From: JBBSEX01 sp038239345
GTDB taxonomy: Bacteria > Acidobacteriota > Terriglobia > Bryobacterales > Bryobacteraceae
Direction of reading: 5' to 3'
Assembly (NCBI GenBank): GCA_038239345.1
Contig: JBBSEX010000005.1
Coordinates: forward strand, 1-64,000
DNA: 64,000 nt
Each line of letters opens with the position of its first letter. Position 1 is the stretch's first letter. The translations under genes and the position numbers were made by a program. The notes beneath the pieces were generated by a model. It was not told the DNA's origin. It worked only from the letters and a program-made list of their open reading frames with translations, and did not search any database. Shown one piece after another: positions 1 through 8,507 of the stretch.

Positions 1-91
1 CACATTCCCACCGCTTCGACGACTGCTCCTTATATAAAGGACAAAACCCGGTGAGGCAAAAACCGCCTCACCAAAGAATCAACAACTTAGG

Positions 92-655
92 GTGGGCCAA
101 AATAAACCGCCGAAGTGGGCCAGTTTCACTTGCCAAACGCAACTCATTGCCGGAACGTACGATCTCGAGATTTCAAGTGATGGATTTCGAGATCATTCAG
201 CCCGTGGGATTCAGGTTCGTTCGGGGGAAATCGTTGCGCTTTCACCGATCACGCTACAACTCGGATTGATGCCGTGTTCAGGCGGTGAGGCTCTGCCAAG
301 CATAGTCCAGCGTGACAGGTCTGGCAGGCCGCGGGTTGTAGGTTCAGTCGTTACCAGTGAAATCGGTCTGGCGGGAACCGCAATCGTGCTGACGAATTTA
401 CACAACGAGCACAAGAAGGTCAGGACGAAAACTGATTCCGAGGGACGATTCGAATTGCGAGCAGTACCGCCTGGGTCTTATAGGCTTGACGCTTCGAAGC
501 CTGGGTTCGCGGGATTTGTGATTGACTTGGAGCCCGTAAAAGTCAACCGGGGACAGGAGACCATAATCGAACAGTCCCTGCCAATGTGGAAATGCACCGT
601 TGGCCAACCCTGCAAGCCGGAAAGATCTGTCGGTGCAATCTCGCTATGCGAGTAG
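92..655 (+). CDS. Carboxypeptidase-regulatory-like (beta-sandwich) domain protein
   Basis: The 187-residue product contains one complete CarboxypepD_reg-type repeat at about residues 80-160 (LAGTAIVLTN, then DSEGRFELRAVPPGSYRL and KPGFAG). The tail of a second repeat lies before it, at residues 20-55 (AGTYDLEISSDGF). This fold is common in exported acidobacterial proteins, for example at the N-terminus of TonB-dependent receptors. The called start is a GTG with no clear ribosome-binding site and no signal peptide. The first repeat lacks its first half, so the gene may have lost its 5' end. Cellular role is unknown. Confidence 0.55.
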   Translation: MGQNKPPKWASFTCQTQLIAGTYDLEISSDGFRDHSARGIQVRSGEIVALSPITLQLGLMPCSGGEALPSIVQRDRSGRPRVVGSVVTSEIGLAGTAIVLTNLHNEHKKVRTKTDSEGRFELRAVPPGSYRLDASKPGFAGFVIDLEPVKVNRGQETIIEQSLPMWKCTVGQPCKPERSVGAISLCE

Positions 656-666
656 CATGGGGAGAT

Positions 667-1170
667 ATGGACGGCCGGATCATCATCCTTAATGGCACTT
701 CAAGCGCAGGGAAGACGACACTGGCCCATGTGCTGCGCTCCAAGCTTGAACCCGGCTTTTGCTACTACTGTTCGGATCAACTTGCTGACGCTACATTTAG
801 GCCCATTGACCCTATCGCCGCTTTTGCCGGCCGGGAGCAATTCTTTGACGGCTTTCATCGCTCGATCCCCGCGCTCGCGAGCGCCGGGCTTGAACTTCTG
901 GTTGAACACGTTGTCGAAAAACAACAGTGGGCTGAAGACCTGGCGACCTTGCTAAAGGGTTTCGATGTGTTCTGGGTTGGCGTTCACGCCAGCGTCGAGC
1001 TGATCACAGAAAGAGAAAAGATGCGCGGCGATCGCATGGTGGGCGAGGCGCTTTATCATCTGGGCACCCATGATTTCTGTCGCTACGACGTGGAAGTAGA
1101 TACCTCACAACCTTCTGCAGACGTAATAGCGGAGATCGTGAAAGCATGGCAGGATCGAAAATCCCGATAA
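667..1170 (+). CDS. Chloramphenicol phosphotransferase-like P-loop kinase
   Basis: From ATG 667 the protein has 167 residues and opens with a beta strand and Walker A loop (IIILNGTSSAGKTT, residues 5-18), as in the CPT-like family (PF07931). The Asp in CSDQLAD is residue 37, in the region where the Streptomyces CPT has its catalytic Asp. These enzymes phosphorylate a small-molecule hydroxyl; the substrate here is unknown. GGGGAG lies directly before ATG 667. An in-frame ATG at 646 would add seven residues that do not fit the family. It is a stand-alone gene, and antibiotic resistance should not be assumed. Confidence 0.75.
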   Translation: MDGRIIILNGTSSAGKTTLAHVLRSKLEPGFCYYCSDQLADATFRPIDPIAAFAGREQFFDGFHRSIPALASAGLELLVEHVVEKQQWAEDLATLLKGFDVFWVGVHASVELITEREKMRGDRMVGEALYHLGTHDFCRYDVEVDTSQPSADVIAEIVKAWQDRKSR

Positions 1171-1235
1171 TCCCGACTAAAACGTAATCCTCTTCCGTCC
1201 GGCGCTTGACCGCAGGCAGTAGGAAGGGGGCAAGG

Positions 1236-1292
1236 CGGTGTCAGAGACCTCTGGCGCTTTCTTGGGGGAGTAGTATTCACCGGCTGAACTTG
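1236..1292. repeat. Dispersed palindromic repeat, copy a
   Basis: The block begins GGTGTCAGAGACCTCTGG, an imperfect hairpin, and continues into a tail (GGGGGAGTAGTATTCACCGG) that resembles the tail of the copy at 5733. It lies 66 bp past the stop of the upstream P-loop kinase. It is probably a REP- or MITE-like element, and a hairpin at the 3' end could also affect transcript ends. The rest of 1171-1423 shows no supported gene. Confidence 0.6.
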
Positions 1293-1423
1293 TGCCAGAA
1301 AGTGGACGGAAGCCGAACGGAATTCCGGGATGAACCCGAACACCATCGGAGCATAGCGACGCTGACATCTCGATTATGCCGGAATCCGGTGAATTGTAGA
1401 ATTAAATCTGCTACTCCGACGAA

Positions 1424-1978
1424 ATGTCTGTCAACGAGAAACTACTTGCGGCTTGGAAGCTTTGCCTTTCACTTACAAAACGTGACTGGGAACTGGCCGA
1501 CTATCCAGTGGTTATTCGCGACCAGAAATTAGAGCGCGCCTCCGAGCGATCCCCTTCACGAGGCGTTCAGAAACGCTATTTGGCACGGATTGTGAATTGG
1601 TGGGTAATGACCGGAGGTGGCGATACTCCGGATCAGGCGATGGCGGAACTCGTGGGCAGTTTTAGGCGAATGAAGGACGCTCGGCAGCATGAGAGCAAAA
1701 CGATGCCTCGCCCTGGCACCAACGTGCCAATCGAATTTGCTCCATCGGATCGCGTCCGCGCTCATCCGAAGCTAACCGACGACTTTATCCAACGTGTACT
1801 CGGTCTCGATTGGGCTTTTGTATCCGATGAGTCCAGTCTATGGGATTTTCACACCGATGACACCAATGATGTCTTGAACGAGAAGATAAGAGAAGTCTAC
1901 GGAGTAGATGTCTCTGATGTGGAATCCGGTAATCTGGCGCAGATTCTTCAGCGGATCGCTGCACGTCAGGCTCGGTAA
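1424..1978 (+). CDS. Hypothetical protein with HicB-like N-terminal region
   Basis: The protein has 184 residues. Residues 45-90 (YLARIVNWWVMTGGGDTPDQ, then MAELVGSFRRMKDAR, followed by MPRPGTNVPIEFA) resemble the partial RNase H-like fold of HicB antitoxins. The C-terminal 60 residues are acidic and helical and include WAFVSDESSLWDF. No HicA toxin gene was seen next to it, so a toxin-antitoxin role is not supported. The start ATG has no strong ribosome-binding site. Function is unknown. Confidence 0.6.
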   Translation: MSVNEKLLAAWKLCLSLTKRDWELADYPVVIRDQKLERASERSPSRGVQKRYLARIVNWWVMTGGGDTPDQAMAELVGSFRRMKDARQHESKTMPRPGTNVPIEFAPSDRVRAHPKLTDDFIQRVLGLDWAFVSDESSLWDFHTDDTNDVLNEKIREVYGVDVSDVESGNLAQILQRIAARQAR

Positions 1979-2027
1979 AGCGATGTCCCTGGACAATCCG
2001 GAGTTACGCATCCGAAGCGGTTCTCAG

Positions 2028-2471
2028 CTAGGGATGAGATTGCGTGGCAAGGCGCTTCTGGATTCTTTCCTCAATGAGCGTAAAGAATCTCTGCACGTCG
2101 GCAAACGTCGTCTTGGGATCGTTGTTGTAATCCTTTAAGCGGTGTTCATAGTGGTTGCCTTTGGCCAGGACTTCGTCAATCGCAAAACGTGCCTCCTGCA
2201 TCGCCGCGCCTCTGTGCTCGAAGTTTTTGGAGACTTCTTGGGTTGCCTTCTCGAGCGCGCAGTAGAGGCTATAGGTGCTCTGGGTTGCCGGACACTCCCG
2301 GTTGTCTGCACGATTCCACTTGGCTGGTGAATTGAGAATCTCCCGGGCCCGTCGCACGATGCGGATGTCCCCCTCGCTCACCGGGGGCTTGGCGTCGGAT
2401 GGTCCGCTAAGCTTGGAATCTTGCGCGCTGAGAGCAAGAGCACTGAGGATAAGCAAACTAACAAGCCGCAT
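2028..2471 (-). CDS. Small secreted protein of unknown function
   Basis: The 147-residue product begins with a Sec signal peptide (MRLVSLLILSALALSAQ). The mature part is helical and charged, with ILNSPAKWNRADNREC, SLYCALEKATQEV and DYNNDPKTTFADVQRFF, and its two Cys could form a disulfide. I recall this pattern of conserved blocks from small exported acidobacterial proteins, but I know no assigned function. It is convergent with the gene ending at 1978 and divergent from the sigma factor at 2681. Confidence 0.7.
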   Translation of the reverse strand: MRLVSLLILSALALSAQDSKLSGPSDAKPPVSEGDIRIVRRAREILNSPAKWNRADNRECPATQSTYSLYCALEKATQEVSKNFEHRGAAMQEARFAIDEVLAKGNHYEHRLKDYNNDPKTTFADVQRFFTLIEERIQKRLATQSHP

Positions 2472-2680
2472 GTATATATGTTAGGACGGCGAACGCCCCC
2501 GTAGTTAGCAAGGTTCGAAAAGGCTTAGCGTACTAGAGGCCCGCAATGGTCCCGTCGGGCGCTATTGGTCTCGAACAGATCAGCTCACATCTGGAAGATT
2601 CAATCGCTTACCTTATAAATTAATTGCCCAGGTCTTCGAACCTTTCTTGGGAGTCTCCGCTCTTTATGAGTAGATGGCAC

Positions 2681-3223
2681 ATGACTGATCAGGACGATGA
2701 GCTCCTACTGGTCCTGCGGGCGCAGGCTGGCGATGTCAGTGCCTTTGAGCAATTGCTGGTCCGCTTGCACCGTCCGTTGCAAGCTTACCTTCGCGGAATG
2801 GTTGGTCCGGCGATGGTTGACGATGTCATGCAGGAAGTTGCTCTGCGGATCTTCAGGCAGATCGGATTCCTGCTGGAACCGAGGGCATTCCGGGCGTGGG
2901 TACAGCGGATTACGACTCGCGTTGCTCTGGCGAATTTACAGCGTGAAGGACGCTGGCGTGAGTTTGAGATCGATCCTGAAATCATCGACGCCTTGCCTGC
3001 GCGGGAGCCGAGCGATCTGGCGGAATTCGAATCCGATTTCTTGGAACTTGTAGAACGAGTCTCGCCCGCCAGCAGGGCGGTCATCCTGCTTCACTATCAA
3101 CAGCATTTCTCGCTGGAAGAAACGGCGGCGATTCTGGACATCCCGCTTGGCACTGCGAAATCCAGGCTGGCATACGGAATCGCGACACTTCGCAAATCTA
3201 TTTTGGAGAAAGCAAAACGATGA
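2681..3223 (+). CDS. ECF sigma factor (RpoE-like sigma-70)
   Basis: The protein has 180 residues from ATG 2681. Sigma region 2 spans residues 10-85 (LLVRLHRPLQAYLRG, then VDDVMQEVALRIFRQI). Region 4 is a helix-turn-helix at 130-175 (SLEETAAILDIPLGTAKSRL). The product would direct RNA polymerase to a small stress regulon. ATG 2666 is an alternative start; a TTG at 2624 adds residues unlike the family. The stop overlaps the next start (ATGA), so the membrane protein at 3220 is translationally coupled and is the natural candidate anti-sigma partner. Confidence 0.88.
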   Translation: MTDQDDELLLVLRAQAGDVSAFEQLLVRLHRPLQAYLRGMVGPAMVDDVMQEVALRIFRQIGFLLEPRAFRAWVQRITTRVALANLQREGRWREFEIDPEIIDALPAREPSDLAEFESDFLELVERVSPASRAVILLHYQQHFSLEETAAILDIPLGTAKSRLAYGIATLRKSILEKAKR

Positions 3224-3519
3224 ATATGGAAGATGCAAGCACGCAAGCAACCGACGAACAGCGATTTATCCGCGATGCCTTGGCAGGCGCGGAGAAGGCG
3301 GAGAGGTTTTACAGAATCAAGCTGATCGCTGTAACCGTGGTAGCGTTCGGCGGCTGCTACTATGCCTTCGATCAACCAGTCACCACCCAACACACGGCAA
3401 TAACGGTAGTGCTTGTTGTAGGACTGATGCTGATGGTTTGTACGGGGAAGATTCTGGCTTCGAATACCAAGAATACGAGACTTATTCTGCAAGCGCTCTC
3501 CGAACGGCCGCGAAGGTAG
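3220..3519 (+). CDS. Small two-helix membrane protein, possible anti-sigma partner
   Basis: The product has 99 residues: a hydrophilic acidic N-terminus of about 35 residues, then hydrophobic segments LIAVTVVAFGGCYYAF and HTAITVVLVVGLMLMV, and a short basic tail. It overlaps the sigma factor gene by ATGA and has a good ribosome-binding site (TTGGAGAAAG) inside that gene. Sigma-membrane gene pairs are commonly regulator and anti-sigma factor, but no recognised zinc or ASD motif (HxxxCxxC) is present. The anti-sigma role is inferred from context only. Confidence 0.7.
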   Translation: MNMEDASTQATDEQRFIRDALAGAEKAERFYRIKLIAVTVVAFGGCYYAFDQPVTTQHTAITVVLVVGLMLMVCTGKILASNTKNTRLILQALSERPRR

Positions 3520-3841
3520 TGGCGATCCCGTATCTTCGCTGACTGCTATTGTTTTTACGGGCTATATTGACGCGGTTTATGCAACGTCACTTGCGAATGT
3601 AGCCATCCTGATCGGTGCTCGTTAGTTTAAACAGTTTGTACCGTGTTCACGGCACGCTTGATAATGACCTTTATCTCATCATCAGAGATTCGCGAGACGC
3701 CGGGCTTGCCGGTACAAGCAGAGAACGGTGTGTCGGCCTGTATATTATCGATGGGACCGTTCACTATGGCCTTCGCTTCCACGCAAGCACTTGCTGGTCC
3801 GAATAATCTGTCATGTCGCCTGCCCCCCTACCGAAAGTGGC
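3520..3841. other. Intergenic stretch, no firm gene
   Basis: No gene is supported. On the minus strand a GTG at 3782 opens a 51-codon frame ending at 3627, including the peptide GVSRISDDEIKVIIKRAVNT. It looks protein-like but has no ribosome-binding site or known relative, so I do not call it as a gene. Confidence 0.3.
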
Positions 3842-4759
3842 TTACCTACGTAGAATGTCACCTTGGCTGAGATTCTGCAACATAAGGACAACAGCATCAA
3901 GATATTCAGAAAATGAAGCATCTAAGTCGTGGAAGTAATATTGCACTGGTGGCCTTGCCCTCACAACATGGCGCGTGCCCGTCACCTTCCCTTTCGCATC
4001 CTTGATCTCTTCTCCTGCCCGCGACACCAGATCAGAATAGAACATCGCATAATCGACAGAAGGCCTAATGTGGTGCATGAGCGTGTTTCTGTACGTCTTG
4101 GCGATCTGACTTTTCGGCGTGCTCCGAGGAATCGATAGGGCACGGCAGATCGCATCAAAGTCGGATTGCGAAATCGCAACGCCAGCGAGCTTTGCTTTCA
4201 GCCCCTTCTCTACTTTCTCTCGGGTTAACTCGGTTCTTTCCCAATCTGTCTTGGCCGTGTCGACTAGATCGCCACCGAGGCTTTCGTGCAGGAGACGGTT
4301 CACAAGGTCCTGGACTTTAATCAGCCCGTGAACCGACTGGTTGAGCAAGGTCTTTTTCCGGTCATGAACATAGTAGAGGTCATTGATTGCGACACTGTCA
4401 TCAAAGGAAGGTTCATCAGCGGGTTCGAGGGCTTTGAGCGCCGCAGCCAAAATGAGGTCGCCTTCCGCGCCCATAACCAGATTTGCCAGCTCGAACCACA
4501 GCGCTTGGGAGGTCTGAATGTCGAAGTATTGTTCAAAGCCTGCGGGTCGATTCGGGAAATCGAGCCATCGGCGTGCAACGGCGTTATGTTTTGGTGCCGC
4601 TTGATGACCAACGGTTACTTTAAGCTCGGTGAAAAGAATGTGAGCAACCCTGTGCTCACCCGCGAGGTCTCCAGGGTAGGATGTATCGACATGCAAGATT
4701 TCCGGTCGTGTTGCTCGGTTTTCATCGGCGAAGGTTAGCGTCAACTCTATGCGCTGCAT
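3842..4759 (-). CDS. HEPN-like domain protein of unknown function
   Basis: The 305-residue product is largely helical after residue 80. Near the C-terminus it carries YRNTLMHHIRPSVDY, with Arg224, Asn225 and His229 forming an R-N-x3-H motif as in HEPN-type folds. In HEPN ribonucleases that Arg/His pair is catalytic, but many HEPN proteins are not RNases. An upstream helix (LLNQSVHGLIKVQDLVNRLL) could form the partner of the four-helix bundle. The gene lies 76 bp after the membrane/coiled-coil gene at 4836-5432 on the same strand, so the two may be co-transcribed. Defence or RNA cleavage is only a possibility. Confidence 0.6.
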   Translation of the reverse strand: MQRIELTLTFADENRATRPEILHVDTSYPGDLAGEHRVAHILFTELKVTVGHQAAPKHNAVARRWLDFPNRPAGFEQYFDIQTSQALWFELANLVMGAEGDLILAAALKALEPADEPSFDDSVAINDLYYVHDRKKTLLNQSVHGLIKVQDLVNRLLHESLGGDLVDTAKTDWERTELTREKVEKGLKAKLAGVAISQSDFDAICRALSIPRSTPKSQIAKTYRNTLMHHIRPSVDYAMFYSDLVSRAGEEIKDAKGKVTGTRHVVRARPPVQYYFHDLDASFSEYLDAVVLMLQNLSQGDILRR

Positions 4760-4835
4760 GCTTGTACACTACGGCATCTGCACGAGTATTGACAATCCAG
4801 CTCTTCGCAGTTCTGTCCCGAGGTCATCGAACCGA

Positions 4836-5432
4836 TCACGAAGATAGCCCCAACGCCCGACGTTCGTCCCTGTCGAGCATCGCCATGACGGCGTCGAAAT
4901 CGACATGGACGGGGTACGGCCCGTCTCCCCTGCCCTTCGCATAGGCGAAGAACTTGTCGTGCCATTGAATGGCGTTTCCCAGCTCGATCCCGCCCGTACC
5001 GGTTTCCGGCTGTCCGACGAAGGGGCTCGATCGAACCCGGTCGAGCGGCGCCTTGACGAAAACGCATTCGGGCCAACGCCGTTTGATGTCCCGAGCTTCG
5101 TTCTTCAGAGCCCAGATTTGATCGAGAACGGTTCCAGCTTTGGCATGGGCTGCAAGACTTTCTTCAAGCGACGCGACGCGGGCAACGTGCTCTGCCTTCA
5201 TCGCGCCAATCTCGGTAGCTTGTGCCTTGAGTAGATTCGAGACGCGGCGGTTCGCCACTATGGTGACCGCCATCACAAGGCCGGCGAGGACGTAGGAAAA
5301 AAGAAAGCTGGCCGAGAAGGGCTGGTAGTTCTTGATTTGTTGCCATGCTGCGAGTGCGGCAAGCACAGGAGCGACGGCACCAAGGGCTGTCTGAGCGATC
5401 TGGCCCTTGCTCGTGAACCATGGCATCGACAT
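4836..5432 (-). CDS. Membrane-anchored coiled-coil protein, unknown function
   Basis: The product has 198 residues with two N-terminal hydrophobic helices (QTALGAVAPVLAALAAW, residues 14-30; SFLFSYVLAGLVMAVTIVA, 43-61). A likely coiled coil follows at 65-110 (LLKAQATEIGAMKAEHVARV). The cytosolic tail includes WPECVFVKAPLD and a final acidic/basic helix. No enzyme motif was recognised. It precedes the HEPN-like gene on the same strand by 76 bp; a membrane tether paired with a HEPN protein is an arrangement that deserves testing. Confidence 0.6.
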   Translation of the reverse strand: MSMPWFTSKGQIAQTALGAVAPVLAALAAWQQIKNYQPFSASFLFSYVLAGLVMAVTIVANRRVSNLLKAQATEIGAMKAEHVARVASLEESLAAHAKAGTVLDQIWALKNEARDIKRRWPECVFVKAPLDRVRSSPFVGQPETGTGGIELGNAIQWHDKFFAYAKGRGDGPYPVHVDFDAVMAMLDRDERRALGLSS

Positions 5433-5732
5433 GTTGCCAGGCTAAACGAGCGCAAGGCAAAGCCGGCATTACGGTGCCGATGGTTCCAACAATCCTCCTA
5501 ACTTGTCAAACAGTTCCTGCGGATCGGAGAACGACAGTATTTCTGTCAGCTTGCCCACGCTCATAAGCGAGTTCAAGGGTAAGCAGCAAGTGTAAACCGA
5601 CGCGTTGATGTCCGCGTGAGTATCGGTTCAGTTCACCAATTCTCGCAGCCGTGCCGCCATCGGCGAGTGATCATCCTTCCCCTTCCAATTCTCATGCGGC
5701 GTTATTTCCAATGGGCCAATTCAGGGCCAATC

Positions 5733-5790
5733 GGTGCCAGAGACCTCTGGCACCTTTTCGGGGGGAATTGTATTCCCGGCCGATCTTGTT
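5733..5790. repeat. Dispersed palindromic repeat, copy b
   Basis: This is a perfect hairpin: arms GGTGCCAGAG and CTCTGGCACC around an AC centre, followed by TTTTCGGGGGGAATTGTATT and CCCGGCCGATCTTGTT. The tail matches copy a at 1236. This is the only recognisable feature in the gene-free stretch 5433-6116; the remainder is AT-richer and shows no supported gene. Confidence 0.65.
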
Positions 5791-6116
5791 CAAACGGATG
5801 GCGTTAGGGTCGGCTACAGATTAATTCGGAGCAGGTGACAAGGTTGCTTTCAGCGTTGCAAAAATCCACTAGTTCTTATAAACTGCTGATTCTTATGAAT
5901 TACAATTTGATTTTAAAATGTTTGGATGCGAGAAAGTTATAGATCATCGCTTTGAAAATGATGCGGAAATGACGCGAGGATTCGCCGCGAATCAGCTTTC
6001 CGATTCAGCCCTCGGTTATGCTTGGAGCAAGCCGGTGTCATGCTCACCTCAATGAACCAAGCTCCTGGTTTCCACGGCAGCTATGAGGCAGGCGGCTAGT
6101 TAGCCAGGATATACCG

Positions 6117-7025
6117 ATGAAAGAAATAGCAGCCTTTCAAAGCGAGACCGCAACAGTCAATGGCATTGGCCTTCACTACTGGATCGGTGGCGATCCGGCC
6201 GGCACTCCCGTGCTCCTCTGGCACGGTTTCCTCGGAACAGCCTATTCCTGGCATAAGGTAATGGCCCTGCTATCTAATTCCGGTTACACCGTGCTTGTTC
6301 CGGACATGCGCGGCTACGGGGATTCCGATAAGCCCGCGGGCACCTCCGGATACGACGGTCGGGCCTTTGCGGGAGAGTTCCGCTCCCTGGTGAAGCAACT
6401 CGATTTTAGAGCCGGGCCGCCCGCTTACGATCGTGGCTCACGACATGGGCGCTCCGCCCGCTTTGCTGTGGGCTTCCGATCACCCGGAGGAAATTGCCGG
6501 GCTAGTTTACGTGGAAGGGCCGGTTATGCTCCAACCGGTGCTGGAGAAAATCATCACCTATACGCCTGAGGCGATGGCTCAAGGAAGTATGTGGTAGTGG
6601 GTGCTTCCGCTCGCGCCCGGTGTGCCGGAAGCCCTGATTGTAGGCAGAGAACGGGAGTTTCTCAACTGGTTTTGTCGAGGGCCGGCAGTCGTTAAACACA
6701 GGGCTATCCCGCCCGAGTCCGTCAATGAATACCTGCGAACCTTATCCGGAACAGAGGGAGTATTGGGGGCGATGGGCGTGTATCGCGCCGCTTCACGACT
6801 ATCGAGCAAACAGCTCCGTTGACCCGCGGCAAAGTTCAAATTCCCGTTGTTGCAATGGGAGGCGAGAAGGGCCTTGGCGGCAAAGTCGGTCAGGCGGTGT
6901 CTCTGGTGGCAGGCGACGTCAAAAGTGTCTTGATCCCCGACTGCGGCCACTTCCTCCCTGAACAGGCGCCCGACGCCGTCGTAGATCAATTACACCGACT
7001 ACTGAAATCGCCGAAAGAACAATGA
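6117..7025 (+). pseudogene. Alpha/beta hydrolase (epoxide hydrolase-like), broken
   Basis: Translating across frames gives one alpha/beta-hydrolase. The oxyanion-hole segment is LLWHGFLGTAYSW, then PDMRGYGDSDKP, the nucleophile elbow VAHDMGAPPAL and the His region DCGHFLPEQAP near the end. An Asp nucleophile suggests an epoxide hydrolase or dehalogenase subgroup. Reading needs a frame change at about 6415-6425, passes an in-frame TAG at 6595-6597, and needs a second change near 6785-6792. With three independent lesions this is a decayed gene rather than a sequencing slip. Confidence 0.85.
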
Positions 7026-7121
7026 AGTGATGACCGTCAGTCGCCGTGACGCAATAACCACGACAGCCTTCGTGCCGTCGAAAGTATGGGCCAACGACCG
7101 GCCGAACAAAGGAGAACAAAT

Positions 7122-7653
7122 ATGTTTGATAAGAATCCGGCAGCGCTGCCTCCCGACAATCTGAAACGCAGTCTTACGATTGCAAAACCCGATCAAGACC
7201 AGAGCCTGCCCCACATTGGTTTGGTGGGCGACACGTACACGATTACCGTCAGTGGAGAGGATACGGCGGGCAAATTCTGCGTAATCGATATGCACATCGC
7301 GCCGGGGGGAGGACCTGCCCCCCCATCGTGATTTCGAGGAGACCTTCATTCTGCTGGAAGGCGAGATGGAAGCGACGTTCCGGGGCAAGAAATTCATTGT
7401 GAGGGCGGGCGACACGATTAACATTCCGGCCAACGCGCCACACCAGTTCCACAACGGCTCGTCCAAACCGGTCAGATTGCTTTGCATCTGTTCCCCGTCG
7501 GGACAGGAGCTTTTCTTCAAGGAAATCGGGATACCGGTCGCTACCCGAACGACCGCCCCGCCGAAGCTGGACGAGAAACAGCAAGCCGAATTCATGAAGA
7601 AGGCCCAGGAACTTGCTCCCAAGTATCGAACCGAGTTGCTAAAAGAGGCTTAG
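7122..7653 (+). pseudogene. Cupin domain protein with frameshift in a C7 tract
   Basis: The start ATG has a good ribosome-binding site (AAAGGAG). The first frame ends PGGGPAPPS at about 7331. The cupin continues in another frame as HRDFEETFILLEGEMEATF and AGDTINIPANAPHQFHNG, the usual two metal-binding cupin motifs. The frames meet at seven Cs (7318-7324), so one inserted or lost base explains the break. It could be a mutation, a slippage site or a base-calling error. Directly upstream, ATG 7030 opens a peptide with a twin-arginine look (SRRDAITTTAF) in another frame, possibly a lost export signal. Confidence 0.75.
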
Positions 7654-8054
7654 GCTCATAGCTGGGCAACTGCTCGCGATGCTCACCTTTCGCAGCAGTT
7701 GCGCTTGCTCTGCCAAGCCCGGCCCGCGCTTCGCAGAATAGTATCGAGGGCAGTTAAAAGTTTGTGATCCGTATGTCGATCAGCGTCTGGCCCGCTTTCA
7801 AATTGTGTGGAACCTGAGTGAAGACCGCTGAATCGGTACGTTCTCATCCTTGGACTTTGATTGGTGTTCGACCACCAAATACATCCAAGCAACAAGAATC
7901 AAGGAGACAGTGAGCTGATGTAAATGTTCAGCCGCCTGAGATTCAGACAACGGCGCGGCATGGCGACGTGGTCCGTGCTGATGAGTACCTGCCCAAGGCG
8001 CTGACTGGACCCTTTCCCGTTCTGCTTGGGCTTCTCCAGCGTCAACAAGATATT

Positions 8055-8070
8055 TGACATTATAATGTCA
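8055..8070. promoter_or_regulatory. Perfect palindrome with embedded -10 box, likely MarR operator
   Basis: TGACATTATAATGTCA is a perfect 16-bp inverted repeat containing TATAAT (8061-8066). It sits 62 bp before the monooxygenase start and upstream of the MarR gene in the same operon. The size and symmetry suit a MarR dimer, so autoregulation by promoter occlusion is the simple reading. The rest of the 480-bp gap from 7654 to 8132 shows no gene. Confidence 0.6.
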
Positions 8071-8132
8071 TCATGACACCCTAGTTCCATACGGTCCTTA
8101 GAGACCTTTTAGCAATTAAAGGAGTCCTTCCA

Positions 8133-8501
8133 ATGCAAGTTCAGCCCTTAGATACCGACGTGCCGATTTTCAAACAACTTGAGACAGACGAGTCGCCCGT
8201 GATTCTCGTCAACCTGTTTCGCGTCGCAGAGGCAGAGTTGCCCGCGCTACTAAAAGCGTGGGCTCAAGACGGAGAGTGGATGAAACGGCAACCGGGTTAC
8301 ATTTCCACGCAGCTCCATCAAGCGATTGGTGGCAGCACTGTGGTCCTGAACTACGCCGTATGGGAGTCTGTGGCTCACTTCCGCGCGGCGTTCAACAACC
8401 CCGAATTCAAGGCAGCGTTGGGTAACTATCCTTCTTCCACTATCGTCTCACCGCATCTGTTCAAGCGGCTTTCGGTCCCGAATCTGTGCACGGGACCCTA
8501 A
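8133..8501 (+). CDS. Antibiotic-biosynthesis-monooxygenase-like (ABM fold) protein
   Basis: The 122-residue product has the dimeric alpha/beta-barrel pattern: VILVNLFRVAEAE, then a helix (LLKAWAQDGEWMKRQPGYIS), TQLHQAI, VVLNYAVWESVAHFRAAF. ABM-fold proteins include quinone and heme-handling monooxygenases, but many have no known substrate. The start has an AAAGGAG site. The MarR gene begins 6 bp after its stop, so the two form an operon behind the palindrome at 8055. The likely role is a response to a small aromatic or oxidising compound sensed by the regulator; this is inference. Confidence 0.75.
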   Translation: MQVQPLDTDVPIFKQLETDESPVILVNLFRVAEAELPALLKAWAQDGEWMKRQPGYISTQLHQAIGGSTVVLNYAVWESVAHFRAAFNNPEFKAALGNYPSSTIVSPHLFKRLSVPNLCTGP

Positions 8502-8507
8502 CTGGAT

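Noticed and set aside
3627..3782. 51-codon minus-strand frame
   Set aside because: Protein-like content but no ribosome-binding site or known relative; left as intergenic.
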